This document shows, in pieces, positions 31,801-38,178 of a stretch of 64,000 nucleotides of DNA. The stretch is taken from contig CAZCVI010000004.1 of assembly GCA_964502145.1 (NCBI GenBank), forward strand, positions 166,095 through 230,094. Reading direction: 5' to 3'. Numbering within the stretch: position 1 is the stretch's first letter; each line of letters starts with the position of its first letter. The position numbers were made by a program, and so were the translations under genes. Origin of the DNA: CAZCVI01 sp964502145. GTDB lineage: Bacteria > Acidobacteriota > Aminicenantia > UBA2199. The notes below the pieces were generated by a model. The model was not told the origin of the DNA and did no database searches. It saw nothing but the letters and a program-made list of their open reading frames with translations.

Positions 31801-32841
31801 TTGGAGAAAATGCTTGAAAGCATCTGGAAACAAACCTTAAAAGTTGATCGTGTCAGTATTCACGATGACTTTTTCGAGTTGGGTGGCAATTCATTAACCG
31901 CCATCGCCGTGACTTCCTCCATTAAAAAGGCCGGTTTGGAAGCCTCTTTAATAGATGTCATCACCAACCCCAATTTCAGCGTGCAAGCCGCTGCTATTGC
32001 TGCCAAAAACAAGCCTGCGCAACCCGACGAGGACCCGACCAGCAATGAAGAAATCCAATTACTCGGGCAATTGGAGTGCATTGAAAAATTAAATCATGGG
32101 CACAATAAAAGAAATATCTTTATCGTGCATCCCCAGCATGGGATGGTCAACCAGTATGTGCCCCTCGCTATTTTATTGCAGAAAGAATTTAATGTTTATG
32201 GTATCCAGGCCAGGGGTGTGAATCCCAGGACCCCTGTTTCATTAACTCCAGGGGAAATGATAAACGATTATCTCAAGCAAATTAAGGCCGTGCAAAAAAA
32301 GGGACCTTATATAATCGCCGGGCATTGTGTTGGGGCGTTTATCGGGTATGAGCTGGTCCGCAGATTGGAAAATTCGTGGCACAAGGTCGAAAAATTAATC
32401 TTTTTCGATCATTATGCCTTTATGAATGAGCGTCCGCTCAAAAGATACCGGTGGATGAAGTATATTCCTTTTGCCAAGCGGCAGTATCTTGCTCAGCTTG
32501 ACGACATGTTTAAGTTAAAAAAGATACTACCTGCCAATATCCTGGTAGGAATATCTCCCGATGACCCCAACATTACCACCGAGGAAAAAAACGTGCGTAA
32601 AATAAACGTCTCATTTCATATCAATCGCTTGGGGTGTAGTGTCATGTCGCCGGGCATTATAAAAGCGCCTTTCTTGATGACCCAGGCCATCAATGGTATT
32701 TATCCCGACTTGACCGTTGAGGATTTTAAATGTATGACCCGGGGGCCAATCGAGGTGATTAAAACTCCCGGGGATCATGATTCTATTTTTGAATCGCCTT
32801 ATGTTGAGGACTTGGCCAAGTTGATTTTGGCTCATGTATGA
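16876..32841 (+). CDS. Nonribosomal peptide synthetase with terminal thioesterase, (A-T-C)x4-A(MT)-T-TE
   Basis: A 5321-residue terminal synthetase that adds five residues and releases the product. Domains: A1 (near 157; YGQSE variant of A5), T1 Ser555, C1 HH near 736, A2 near 1198, T2 Ser1596, C2 HH near 1772, A3 near 2246, T3 Ser2639, C3 HH near 2812, A4 near 3282, T4 Ser3666, C4 HH near 3846, A5 split by a methyltransferase, T5 Ser5006, TE about 5075-5315. The methyltransferase (about 4315-4560, SAM motif VLEIGCASG) sits between A2 and A3 of A5, whose TSGSTG follows near 4598. The thioesterase elbow is GHCVG (Cys5151) where Ser is usual; a downstream GDHDS could supply the His. A2, A3 and A4 carry TPI/LPI tracts at the same linker. 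GAGG ribosome-binding site; 43 bp after the previous gene. Confidence 0.96.
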   Translation: MLINKFEEQVKRNPQAMAIKTLADEFTYGALNHYANRIAHAIQITFASSSTRRNTGTIGLLFDHGAHMIAALLGVLKAGLVYVPLAPDYPPNRLSYMLKNAETSLILTDRANEAKAKNAAIENNIPYITISEIGEEATVADSARDLDGNKVAYIIYTSGSTGLPKGVPQTHKNIYYYIRNWVRIFSITHVDRMTLISSFSHDGAEQDIFAALLTGATLYPFSLKRGQSAGSFELSEFLVKEKLTLWHSVPSLYHYFVNSLTGIEKFPLLRFIVLGGEPVLEYHITMFQKYFPHSTLANVYGQSESSVNSIWLVRPDEPAGHVVIGKALDCTKIFLINDFGKEAKPLETGEIVVASPHVSPGYWRNEDASKKVFTKDPKFGMLYWTGDLGCLLLNGEIEFIGRRDTQVKIRGYRIELGEIETLLLRHPSIKEAVVTAKKDAAGEWFLVAYIITRATAEFEPTVQQPVTAWREYLAQELPDYMIPAYFVQMERFPLTTSNKIDRKALPDPEIGNVKDYLPPTNETERRLTQIWSEVLAVAVDKIGIQTNFFELGGHSLKVAALTFRIHKEFNAKVPLDEVFKRSTIKELALYIQAVEKELYLAVEPCEKKHFYPLSSAQKRLFFLQMMEETGTMYNMSQVLELAGNMALERLQATFAKLIQRHESFRTSFLMVAEEPVQRVFDHVTFAIEYQYLSPEDAVEDIIKAFIRPFDLSQAPLLRVAVVRVAENSHLLMVDMHHIISDGTSMGLLIKEFMDLYEARHLHDIGLHYKDYAVWETQRKAEILKQEAYWLQEFAEEIPVLELPLDYIRPQFQQFAGKSLSFNLDNSITRGANALALQRGATLYMVLLAAYTIFLAKVSNQDVVVVGTPTAGRRHADLEEIIGMFVNTLVLKNEPVGEKSMVSFLDEVKEKTLTVFANQDYQYEELVEKVMKYRDTSRNPLFDTMFVLQNMDAPTIENPELKLRPFRYQRNIAKFDLTLQCVEMNDSLSCVFEYNTGLFKQDTIQRFIYYFQQVLSSVLENPIQKIAAIEIISASEKEQILLNFNATEADYPKDKTIHQLFSEQAARTPDNIAIIGPTSTGCQLTYAALNTQSTQLAGMLIKKGVLPDTIVAIMVARSIEMIIGILGILKAGGAYLPIDPDYPEDRKQFILSDSAATILLTHHLIQDLTPILPILPIIPITPILPIPPITPTNLAYVIYTSGSTGTPKGVLIEHTAAVNVLWAMQRDYPLCAADAYLLKTSYIFDVSVSECFGWYMAGGRGVLLEKGAEKDPDIIMATMARHHISHINFVPSMFNVFIEQLTQHNKRCLAPLKYIFLAGEVLLPRVVEKFSAFNSTIKLENIYGPTEATVYSSQYSLTAWHGTGPIPIGKPLPNVQLYIVGQNDLLQPIAIPGELCIAGTGLARGYLNRPTLTHQQFSPSFHHAHTAKILYRTGDLARWLPDGNIEFLGRLDHQVKIRGFRIELGEIENTLFTHPKIKEVFLIAGKSDSGDSYLCAYFVTKEPVAIESSELREYLALRLPDYMIPAYFVPLEHMPLTANGKVNRRALPEPEIQMQGGYTAPRTPIELKLVEIWSLLLGLKKEIIGIHDNFFELGGHSLKATTMMSRIHKALDIKIELAQLFKNSTIASLAKLIEKTVATRYTQIEPVEKKEYYPVSSAQKRLYFLQILDETSIGYNMPQVIKLEGTIHREKLTTSFNMLIQRHESFRTAFFMVGEHPVQRVYDHVPFEIGQSVAQLSQIYQFIRPFDLAVAPLLRVEWVQVAEAESLLIVDMHHIIADGISMGVLVNDFMAIYEARELPELRLHYKDYAQWENNRHADLTQQEAYWLHEFKGEVPVLDLPLDYVRPKVKGFAGSNITFFLDSASTRALNTLALQHGSTLYMILLTVYSLFLAKICNQETVVVGTPTAGRSHADLEQVIGMFVNTLVLKNEPAGKKSVSAFLKEVRDKTLNGFANQDYQYEELVEKIVQHRDTSRNPLFDTMFVLQNLDVPSIENSSLSLKSHPFASRTAKFDLTLVCIENEQQLACALEYSTALFKQETIQKFSQYFQAVISAVLKNPTQKIADIEIISCQEKEQILFNFNNTASEYPQDKTIHQLFMEQSDRTPSHMALIGPKNQGCQLTYQELNQKSTQLAHQLIAQGVIPNTIVAIMVERSLEMIIGILGILKSGAAYLPIDPDYPTERKQFMLTDSAASILLTQQFIQDPTPITPITPILPILPIIPILPIIPITPITPIPPITPTTLAYLIYTSGSTGKPKGVMVEHRSIFNTITYRQQMYKMGSTERALQLFSFAFDGFLTSFFTPIVSGTTVVLLSGEEVKDIACIAEIIATFHITHFICVPSLFRWLLETTTATELSCLKVVTLAGEQVLPDLVEKSKQFLPWLALVNEYGPTESSVLATIHPNIQSDPVISIGTPIANTRAYILDQDNHLVPIGIPGQLVLSGQGLARGYLNNPELTHHKFFSLSISSTSSTKCYQTGDLARWLPDGRIQFLGRIDQQVKIRGFRIEPGEIEALLRTHSHIKDVVVVVTGEEHGDKTLAAYFVADSPVIGVALREYLLTRVPEYMIPSFFVPVEKIPRTLSGKVDRTALPALEIKLIDAYIAPRNPIEKNLAALWSEILHKNPLQEPIGINDNFFQLGGHSLKATFLASRIHKAFNVKVPLAQIFKDPTINALSQYIIAASGEKYSHILPVEEKEYYPLSSAQKRLFFLQLMDKKATVYNISSIWSLAGRIDKSWLEQCVSQLIFRHQSFRTSFHFINDEPVQRIQDSVSFEIEDNVHVDFIFVRPFDLAKAPLLRIRLETLAENEHLLLVDMHHIIADGQSMEILIQEFATLFASTPLPPLTLQYKDYAAWQSSEKESQHLKQQELFWLHEFAGEIPLLDLPTNFVRPSVQSFAGDNIHFKLTPSLVASLKEIVVEAGATLYIVLLACYTIFLAKISNQEDIVVGTPIAGRRHVDLENIIGMFVNTMAIRNYPVAQKNCLAFMREVRDRTLNVFDNQEYQYEDLVEKVTTARALSRNPLFDTMFVLQNLDSQTIATPGLQFVPCVQENKTSKFDLSLTAVEAGEIIAFKFEYNSQLFTPDTIQRFSTYFINTLSAIVEDKNRAIATIELIPIAEKSQLLYDFNTTTADYPADKTIPQLFMAQAERTPDSIALIGPNNSACQLTYAALNKKSHQLAQVLIEKGIIPDTIVAIMVERSLEMIIGILGILISGGAYLPIAPALPEDRKQFMLADSNAQLLLTHPFIQDSTPITPIIPILPILPILPIIPILPITPIIPTNLAYILYTSGTSGKPKGVMVTHQNVVNVVSWFGSHYLVDSHTRIILMSDYSFDASVNQIFAPLFLGASLYVLEKTALTDIHALRLIIRKQRINLINFVPALLRELLCHKAKLPSLHTVISGAENLDESTKNNILELGYQLYNQYGPTECTIDALVLTCSQAPVSLGKPISNVKIRILDKFAHIVPIGISGELFISGLGVTRGYLNNPELTAQKFITSPDGTVLFKTGDLTRWWPDGNVEFLGRIDTQVKIRGFRIELEEIENQLLTHPEIKEAVLSAIDNTGSDTYLCAYIVKQAENAPLDTVLLREYLSQRLPDYMIPFSFVQLAHIPRTANGKINRAALPKPDVCLTHEYVAPADNIQEKLAAIWAAILKKEPHKIGIEDNFFELGGHSLRATMMLSKVHQEFDVEVSLEGFFKNPRISHMSAYIKNAQKSIFESIQPVELKEYYPQSSAQKRLFFLGQLENIGATYNMPMTLILEEKIDQLKFTTALKALISRHETLRTSFSLIGNDPIQRVHDTVDFKIEEVTTAFRSIEEIVRAFIRPFDLAQPPLLRFGIGQLPDDTTLLLFDIHHIISDGTSMGLLLNDFARLFASQELPPLHVQYKDFSMWQNSLFNARRISAQKQYWLDLYADTAGIPKLGLPIDYPRPPVFNFEGDIFKFKISGAQAATFKRVCLEHNVTTFMYLLAVYSVLLFKYTGQEDVIIGCDIAGRPHADLQAIIGMFVNELAMRNHPQGSTHFDEFLNEVKKTSIRAFENQDYQFEELVDNLDITRDASRNPLFDVQFACQNTETSQTPMQGIKLVPYATKNQTAKFDLALDVFEGDHELGFRFQYCTKLFKKSTIQAMSGHFLNILSHVLEKPRTRLHHITMMAESEKHQILFEFNNTKKEVVRDACFTALFEQQVAKTPDRIAVCYQHESLSYHQLNQHANRLANYLRYEKNIRPNDLIGIWMHRSIYFLISILGIMKAGAAYIPIETTLPDERVKKIIDNAKIGLVITTQKYEQHVNRLQWECPSFHSFLLLDGDNSYVIDTEEDINLKSAEELWNYVSETSTDDITEGGWLTSYTGDPFTREEMEEYTDNTLKKLTPLLHQEMRVLEIGCASGLTMYPIAAKVRFYYGTDLSQTTIQKNKQRVLENHYDNIALACLPAHEIDRITEKDFDLVIINSVIQSFQGHNYLRHVLHKVVALLADNAFLYIGDVMDQDLKQDLIQEMVNFKRANKGKNYKTKVDWSQELFISRAFLQDMSVTIPAIQKCEFSHKIYTIPNELTKFRYDALLTIAKTSAQPSQPLQKHKYQDGLSQLQSFHSHGAPTPATPHDLAYVIYTSGSTGQPKGVLIHQLGMINHLYAKINDLAITSEDSIAQTASAGFDISVWQFLAAILVGGTTFIIDKEIVLEPGQFLHVLQQHRVTILETVPSLMAVFLDDVATTPQPELTHLKWMIPTGEPLTPALVRKWYAHFPHIKLLNAYGPTEASDDITHYIVHELPGETQPTIPIGKPLQNLHIYILDANLSLCPVRVRGEICVAGLGVGKGYWQDPVKTAYSFIPNPFSAQINDPDYATLYRTGDIGYFTPDGIVECLGRIDNQVKIRGNRIELEEIENRLLKHPQIKEAVVVVKQKEGMEKALYAYIVCTETENPDTLLNVDQLRDYLGANLPDYMLPSHFVKIDKIPLTPNGKMDRKAMDHMGEVLSSSAEYAPPETELEKMLESIWKQTLKVDRVSIHDDFFELGGNSLTAIAVTSSIKKAGLEASLIDVITNPNFSVQAAAIAAKNKPAQPDEDPTSNEEIQLLGQLECIEKLNHGHNKRNIFIVHPQHGMVNQYVPLAILLQKEFNVYGIQARGVNPRTPVSLTPGEMINDYLKQIKAVQKKGPYIIAGHCVGAFIGYELVRRLENSWHKVEKLIFFDHYAFMNERPLKRYRWMKYIPFAKRQYLAQLDDMFKLKKILPANILVGISPDDPNITTEEKNVRKINVSFHINRLGCSVMSPGIIKAPFLMTQAINGIYPDLTVEDFKCMTRGPIEVIKTPGDHDSIFESPYVEDLAKLILAHV
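20377..20448 (+). repeat. 9-bp repeat tract inside an NRPS A domain (8 units)
   Basis: Eight in-frame 9-bp units giving TPI, LPI, LPI, IPI, TPI, LPI, PPI, TPT at residues about 1168-1191 of the third synthetase, just before the TSGSTG loop of its A2 domain. Confidence 0.9.
23485..23592 (+). repeat. 9-bp repeat tract inside an NRPS A domain (12 units)
   Basis: Twelve in-frame 9-bp units (TPI, LPI, IPI and PPI triplets) at residues about 2204-2239, at the same A2-A3 linker of the third A domain. It is the longest of the four tracts, so unit number varies between paralogous domains. Confidence 0.9.
26611..26700 (+). repeat. 9-bp repeat tract inside an NRPS A domain (10 units)
   Basis: Ten in-frame 9-bp units (TPI, IPI, LPI triplets, ending IPT) at residues about 3246-3275, before the TSGTSG motif of the fourth A domain. 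Confidence 0.9.
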
Positions 32842-32880
32842 GTTAGTAGTGACCCCCAATTAATTTTCGTTTAATGGCAT

Positions 32881-32908
32881 GATACTCATGTTGACCCCCA
32901 TGAGTATC
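32881..32908. terminator. Stem-loop after the NRPS operon
   Basis: A perfect 10-bp inverted repeat (GATACTCATG / CATGAGTATC) with an 8-nt loop, 40 bp after the NRPS stop codon. No T-run follows, so it is a weak intrinsic terminator candidate; it could equally be a processing hairpin or an insertion-sequence relic, since GTTGACCCCC in the loop resembles AGTGACCCCC just upstream. Confidence 0.4.
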
Positions 32909-33033
32909 AGTCCTCATTCCTGCTTAAAACGTTATTTGGAAGGCGCGCAGTTTATATAATTTTGTGTCCATCCAGTAGTATTTGTCCTCACACTTCCTTT
33001 TTCCAGCGTACTATATCTCAATGTAGCGGAGCA

Positions 33034-33468
33034 CTATGTCATTTTTGGGGTGTTATGTCTTGTTTTCATGGTGAACTGGGCTGTTTTAGTAGTAAAATAA
33101 GTCTTTTCCATCGAACAATCATTAAATGTTGTGGTACAATCATTAAATGTAGTGGTACACTCTTCACATGTCGCGGTACAATCATTAAATGTAGTGGTAC
33201 ACTCTTCACATGTTGTGGTGCAATCATTAAATGTCGGGGTACACTCTTCACATGTTGTGGTGCAATTATTAAATGTCGGGGTGCAATCTTCACTTTCACT
33301 ACTAAAACGTGTCATAGCCATAGTGAAACGTGTCATAGCCATAGTGAAACGTGTCATAGCCATAGTGAAACGTGTCATAGCCATCCTAAAGTATCTACTT
33401 GCAGTGGTAAGAAGTCCAAAATCCCCTTTACTTTGTCTTATAAAAATTCTAAACTGTTTCCAAATCAA
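33034..33468 (-). CDS. Doubtful ORF made of 7-residue repeats
   Basis: A 144-codon frame that consists almost wholly of heptads: four copies of TMAMTRF, then Cys-containing heptads such as CTTTFND and CTATCEE, then TTKTAQF-like units. Because the DNA repeat is 21 bp (divisible by three), long open frames arise on both strands by construction; the plus strand is also open over 32962-33495. No ribosome-binding site or known domain is evident. It is listed because a repeat protein cannot be excluded, but non-coding minisatellite DNA is more likely. Confidence 0.2.
   Translation of the reverse strand: MIWKQFRIFIRQSKGDFGLLTTASRYFRMAMTRFTMAMTRFTMAMTRFTMAMTRFSSESEDCTPTFNNCTTTCEECTPTFNDCTTTCEECTTTFNDCTATCEECTTTFNDCTTTFNDCSMEKTYFTTKTAQFTMKTRHNTPKMT
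33116..33304. repeat. 21-bp minisatellite, nine units of two alternating types
   Basis: Nine adjacent 21-bp units. One type begins CAATCATTAAATGT and the other CACTCTTCACATGT, and both end with a GGTA/GGTG-like core. After the first two units the types alternate, giving a 42-bp higher-order repeat, which points to unequal crossing-over or replication slippage. Degenerate units may continue upstream to about 33000. Confidence 0.85.
33303..33386. repeat. Second 21-bp tandem repeat, four units
   Basis: Four almost identical 21-bp units built on AAACGTGTCATAGCCATAG, directly following the first minisatellite with the same period but a different sequence. The rest of the 33.39-33.50 kb stretch shows nothing recognisable. 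Confidence 0.85.
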
Positions 33469-33508
33469 CCCGGATTGCCTATTTTCAATGATTAAGTGGC
33501 TGGGTTCT

Positions 33509-34793
33509 TTATTAATGCGCCAAGGATGTCGCGTCTACTCCCTATATCTTGCTATTTCTTCTTTCTTGTGGTAAATTAACATCGTACAGATAAATGATAT
33601 ACAAGTATAATATAAAGATATGATATATAGATAAGGAGGTATCCCATGTATTTGGCACCGTTGAATTACGATAGATTCTTTCGCAAGGTTTTTTCCGAGA
33701 GTAAAATTGCCAAACGCTTCTTGGAAGACTTTTTGGATGTCGAAATCGAGGAGTTCCAGGACTTAAAAGGGAAACACCGCATCACCGATGATGCGGCAGC
33801 CGTTGAATTCGATTACCGTTGCAAGATCAATGGGTCTTACGTGATCATTGATATGCAACAATGGTATAAACAAGATATCATCAAGCGGTTTTACCTCTAT
33901 CATGCCCTCAATACCGGGTTACAATTGGAAAGCCTTCCTCCCAAGAGTATCATTCTGGGCGAAATTGCCGAAAAACAGGATCAATTACGAAAGAAAATCA
34001 AGAACTATGACGCCTTGGAACCCGTGTTCACCTTGATCTGGATGGTGACCGATTCATTAATGTTTGATCGTGATTATATCTCTTATGTGATGGCTCCTGA
34101 ATTGGTGCTGGATTTTATTAAAAATGACCGTTTATGGAAACAGGCAGAAATCATAAAATTGATTGAAGCACGGAATCAACTGTTGGAAATAATAAACAAC
34201 GATGCCAAAGAGCTGGACTTCCTGCCCAAGAATCGTTTGATCTTCTTGTTCCAGAAAAATGTGGTCAAGAACCAGACCATTAAGAAATATGAACGCTGGT
34301 TTAAATTCGCCGAGAAAACACGGAATGTCGATAACAAAGAAGAAGATTTCCGTGAATACAAAGGCGATGATATATTTTGTGAAATGATGATGCGCTTGCG
34401 AAAAGATGATTTAACTGACGAGGATTTTCTCTATATAGACAAAGAACGTGATATCTGGAGCGAAGTCGAACTGATGGAACAAACGATATTTGTCAATGGC
34501 GAAAAGAGCGGCATTAAAAAAGGTCACAAGATTGGCAAAGAAGAAGGAAAAAAAGAAGGGATAAAAGAGGGAAAGATTGAGGGAAAAATGGAGAAGGCGA
34601 AAGAAATGGCCAAAATTTTGAAAGAGAGTGGTATAGCCTTAGAAATCATTGCCCAATCTTCCGGTCTTTCAATGGAAGTGATCGCGCAACTCTAAAGAGG
34701 CAAACAAGCGGCGTGGCCCTCCGTGGATTATAACCGCAAAGAAACTCTTGCCATTCGGATTACGTAGACGCGACATCCTTGTCGCATTAATAA
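33509..34793. mobile_element. Putative element: Rpn nuclease gene between 30-bp inverted repeats
   Basis: The sequence 33509-33538 (TTATTAATGCGCCAAGGATG and on to CGCGTCTAC) recurs inverted at 34764-34793 with one mismatch in 30. The pair brackets the Rpn-type nuclease gene with about 106 bp on the left and 68 bp on the right, the arrangement expected of a 1.3-kb transposable unit. No target-site duplication was found by eye. The repeats could also be unrelated dispersed palindromes that happen to flank the gene. Confidence 0.55.
33646..34695 (+). CDS. Rpn family recombination-promoting nuclease / putative transposase (PD-(D/E)XK)
   Basis: A 349-residue protein of the Rpn/transposase_31 type, DNA endonucleases related to restriction-enzyme folds; E. 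coli RpnA-type members raise RecA-independent recombination. The start MYLAPLNYDRFFRKVF, the segment VEFDYRCKINGSYVIIDMQ (residues about 49-67, the D...D-x-Q nuclease core) and the basic/acidic Gly-Lys-Glu repeat tail (GKEEGKKEGIKEGKIEGK, near 295-315) are typical. The start is supported by AAGGAGGT 7 nt upstream; a TATAAT box lies at 33606. It stands alone between inverted repeats and next to the CRISPR trailer, and is probably a selfish element rather than part of the Cas operon. Confidence 0.85.
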   Translation: MYLAPLNYDRFFRKVFSESKIAKRFLEDFLDVEIEEFQDLKGKHRITDDAAAVEFDYRCKINGSYVIIDMQQWYKQDIIKRFYLYHALNTGLQLESLPPKSIILGEIAEKQDQLRKKIKNYDALEPVFTLIWMVTDSLMFDRDYISYVMAPELVLDFIKNDRLWKQAEIIKLIEARNQLLEIINNDAKELDFLPKNRLIFLFQKNVVKNQTIKKYERWFKFAEKTRNVDNKEEDFREYKGDDIFCEMMMRLRKDDLTDEDFLYIDKERDIWSEVELMEQTIFVNGEKSGIKKGHKIGKEEGKKEGIKEGKIEGKMEKAKEMAKILKESGIALEIIAQSSGLSMEVIAQL

Positions 34794-34862
34794 GCGATGA
34801 AAAGATGAACGTGGATACGATTTCGGGCGAGTTTCTTAGAATAACCGGTGCTGCATCAAATA

Positions 34863-37800
34863 GTTTACATTCCTCATAGGTAGAGTAATGACATGGCCGC
34901 TATCTTGAAAGTAATTCAGACTCTAACGTTTCAATTCCTCATAGGTAGAGTAACGACTAAAAGCCCAATTTGATGAAATCGTAATGAAAACAGGGTTTCA
35001 ATTCCTCATAGGTAGAGTAACGACGCCAAAATAGGCGGGCAAATCCTTGATTTTCTTGCGTTTCAATTCCTCATAGGTAGAGTAACGACAAGGGCGTGAT
35101 GACCTATACCGAGAACGGGGAGACATGTTTCAATTCCTCATAGGTAGAGTAACGACCAGGGTGATTTCCCACTTTCACACCAGTAGAGTGTGTTTCAATT
35201 CCTCATAGGTAGAGTAACGACTTATAATGAATGGATAAAAAACACCGAGAATTTAATGTTTCAATTCCTCATAGGTAGAGTAACGACCTGCTGATATTTG
35301 CTGTCTTTTTTCATCTAATTCAAGTTTCAATTCCTCATAGGTAGAGTAACAACCACGTTCGACCTTGCTACCATCCGATTGTATCATCAGTTTCAATTCC
35401 TCATAGGTAGAGTAACGACGGCAAAAAGACAAAAGGGAATGGGCACACCTTCATAGTTTCAATTCCTCATAGGTAGAGTAACGACCAAGGGTAGAGGGGA
35501 ATTATCAGTTCTCTAATATCATGTTTCAATTCCTCATAGGTAGAGTAACGACACCTTAAGAGTTTGGGGCGTCTCGCACGGGGTGATTGTTTCAATTCCT
35601 CATAGGTAGAGTAACGACTCTTTCCAAAATGGGATTAGTATGCTCCGTAATGTGTTTCAATTCCTCATAGGTAGAGTAACGACGCCTATACTATCACGAT
35701 CTTTCATTATTTTATCGTTGTTTCAATTCCTCATAGGTAGAGTAACGACGAATTTCCCGTCGCACTAAACGGTATGCTACTGGTGTTTCAATTCCTCATA
35801 GGTAGAGTAACGACTACCGTCAAATCCGGGCCAGTAATTCAAAAAAAAGGGTTTCAATTCCTCATAGGTAGAGTAACGACGGGTGCTGGCAAGGTTGGCT
35901 TTTGCGCGGATAGAGGTTTCAATTCCTCATAGGTAGAGTAACGACATGGAAGGCTCTTCCGAGGAGCTATACAGGATGCCGGTGTTTCAATTCCTCATAG
36001 GTAGAGTAACGACGATTAACCAGGTCACCGGGCTAAAAGCATCTATGTAGTTTCAATTCCTCATAGGTAGAGTAACGACGATTAACCAGGTCACCGGGCT
36101 AAAAGCATCTATGTAGTTTCAATTCCTCATAGGTAGAGTAACGACGGAAGCCGCGTGGGATTCTGGCATTCCCATCACCATGTTTCAATTCCTCATAGGT
36201 AGAGTAACGACGCCCATTATCAGATAAATTCCATTGGCAGTACAGAGTTTCAATTCCTCATAGGTAGAGTAACGACTGCTTTGGAAGCTGCAACGCGACG
36301 GGCATGGATATCTTGTTTCAATTCCTCATAGGTAGAGTAACGACCGCTTTTGCTGACCAGATACATGATATTATTAAAAGGTTTCAATTCCTCATAGGTA
36401 GAGTAACGACCAAGCATTGCTAAACTTGTAAGACGCTCCGAAGCTTGTTTCAATTCCTCATAGGTAGAGTAACGACAGATCGAGGATTCAGGGTGACTGC
36501 AAGCGATCATGCGTTTCAATTCCTCATAGGTAGAGTAACGACAGCTTGATAAGCTGTTAAATATTGTCCACATCGGCTGTTTCAATTCCTCATAGGTAGA
36601 GTAACGACTAGAATATTTAAAGGCTCCTCAGCTTTGTTTGCTAGAGTTTCAATTCCTCATAGGTAGAGTAACGACGCGGCTTCAAGCAGGCTTTCCTGTG
36701 TGTTTTTGTCGTTTCAATTCCTCATAGGTAGAGTAACGACCTCGAAGCGAAAATCAGGCATGATCATTTCCTATAGTTTCAATTCCTCATAGGTAGAGTA
36801 ACGACTATTTAGTTTTGCCAATCCGGGAATGGTAATTTTTTGTTTCAATTCCTCATAGGTAGAGTAACGACTTCTAAGCCTATCATCAAAATTACTCAAG
36901 TGGAATGTGTTTCAATTCCTCATAGGTAGAGTAACGACTGCAAATAAAAAAAATATTTGAAAAAACGGTAGATGTGTTTCAATTCCTCATAGGTAGAGTA
37001 ACGACGATCTATTGCCGCAAATTCCCACCGGCTCAATCAATTGTTTCAATTCCTCATAGGTAGAGTAACGACAGGAGACGAAATTTGGAAAGCACACCCC
37101 AGAGAAAGTTTCAATTCCTCATAGGTAGAGTAACGACGTCCTACTTGATATAGAAACTTGCTACGAAACAAAGTTTCAATTCCTCATAGGTAGAGTAACG
37201 ACTTAACAGAAACAAGGTCAAAGCTTTGGGCTTCCTTGTTTCAATTCCTCATAGGTAGAGTAACGACCAACAAATTCGAGAAAAAATAATAGAGATTACT
37301 CTTGCGTTTCAATTCCTCATAGGTAGAGTAACGACGTCGTGGGGATCAGCGGTTATCATTATTACAAGGTATGTTTCAATTCCTCATAGGTAGAGTAACG
37401 ACGGGCGATATACAGCAGAGCAAGAACGCGCACACTTAGTTTCAATTCCTCATAGGTAGAGTAACGACATTTGCGTAGGGCGACCCTGGCAGACCTGGAA
37501 GTTTGTTTCAATTCCTCATAGGTAGAGTAACGACTAAATTTAGAGCTGATCAATATTCCCGATGCAAAAATGTTTCAATTCCTCATAGGTAGAGTAACGA
37601 CGGATGACGAAAAAGAGGCAAGGGCAATTGAGTCTGAATGTTTCAATTCCTCATAGGTAGAGTAACGACCGAAATCCACGAAAGGTTTATTAATGCGCTT
37701 TCTTTGTTTCAATTCCTCATAGGTAGAGTAACGACAATAAAGAACGGCGATAAAGAGTTAAGTTTTGGGAGTTTCAATTCCTCATAGGTAGAGTAACGAC

Positions 37801-38067
37801 GCGCTCTCCCGCGTTAGAAGAACCCTGCAGCTTCCACTGTTTCAATTCCTCATAGGTAGAGTAACGACTTACGTGTAGACGTTATTACACTACAACAAGA
37901 GAAGTTTCAATTCCTCATAGGTAGAGTAACGACCATAAAACACTTGTTTTAATGTTACTTGCTTCAATTGTTTCAATTCCTCATAGGTAGAGTAACGACA
38001 GTGTTGTTGGTGAAACCAAACAGAAAATAAGGACTGCGTTTCAATTCCTCATAGGTAGAGTAACGAC
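34863..38067 (-). CRISPR. CRISPR array, 49 repeats of 30 bp, 48 spacers
   Basis: Counted by eye: 49 repeats at 65-68 bp intervals, spacers about 34-38 bp. On the plus strand the repeat begins GTTTCAATTCCTCATAGG and ends GAGTAACGAC; on the minus strand it therefore ends ATTGAAAC, the classical crRNA 5' handle of type I-B and III systems. Minus-strand transcription is also supported by a promoter right of the array (38076-38104) and by the degenerate left-most repeat (34863-34892, two altered places), the usual trailer end. The eighth repeat (35324) has one further change (AACAAC). One spacer is present twice in a row. The cas operon lies to the right on the same strand. Confidence 0.98.
36014..36115 (-). 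repeat. Duplicated CRISPR spacer
   Basis: The 36-bp spacers at 36014-36049 and 36080-36115 are identical and are separated by one repeat, so one spacer-repeat unit was duplicated, most simply by slippage or recombination between repeats. Confidence 0.95.
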
Positions 38068-38075
38068 CACAAAAA

Positions 38076-38104
38076 AGTATACTATGAAAGGGTTTCATTT
38101 TCAA
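38076..38104 (-). promoter_or_regulatory. CRISPR leader promoter
   Basis: On the minus strand TTGAAA (38099-38104), a 17-bp spacer and TATACT (38076-38081) end 9 bp before the first repeat. Transcription would begin at the leader/array border and run through the array leftwards. Confidence 0.75.
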
Positions 38105-38178
38105 GTCTATTGGATAATTTTTATGAATATAAATGGAAAAAACGATGTAAACCTTTTTCTCAGGCAGATTTAACTATT

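Noticed and set aside
32962..33495. Plus-strand 177-codon frame in the minisatellite
   Set aside because: Open only because 21-bp repeats have no stop in several frames; translates to low-complexity Cys/His repeats.
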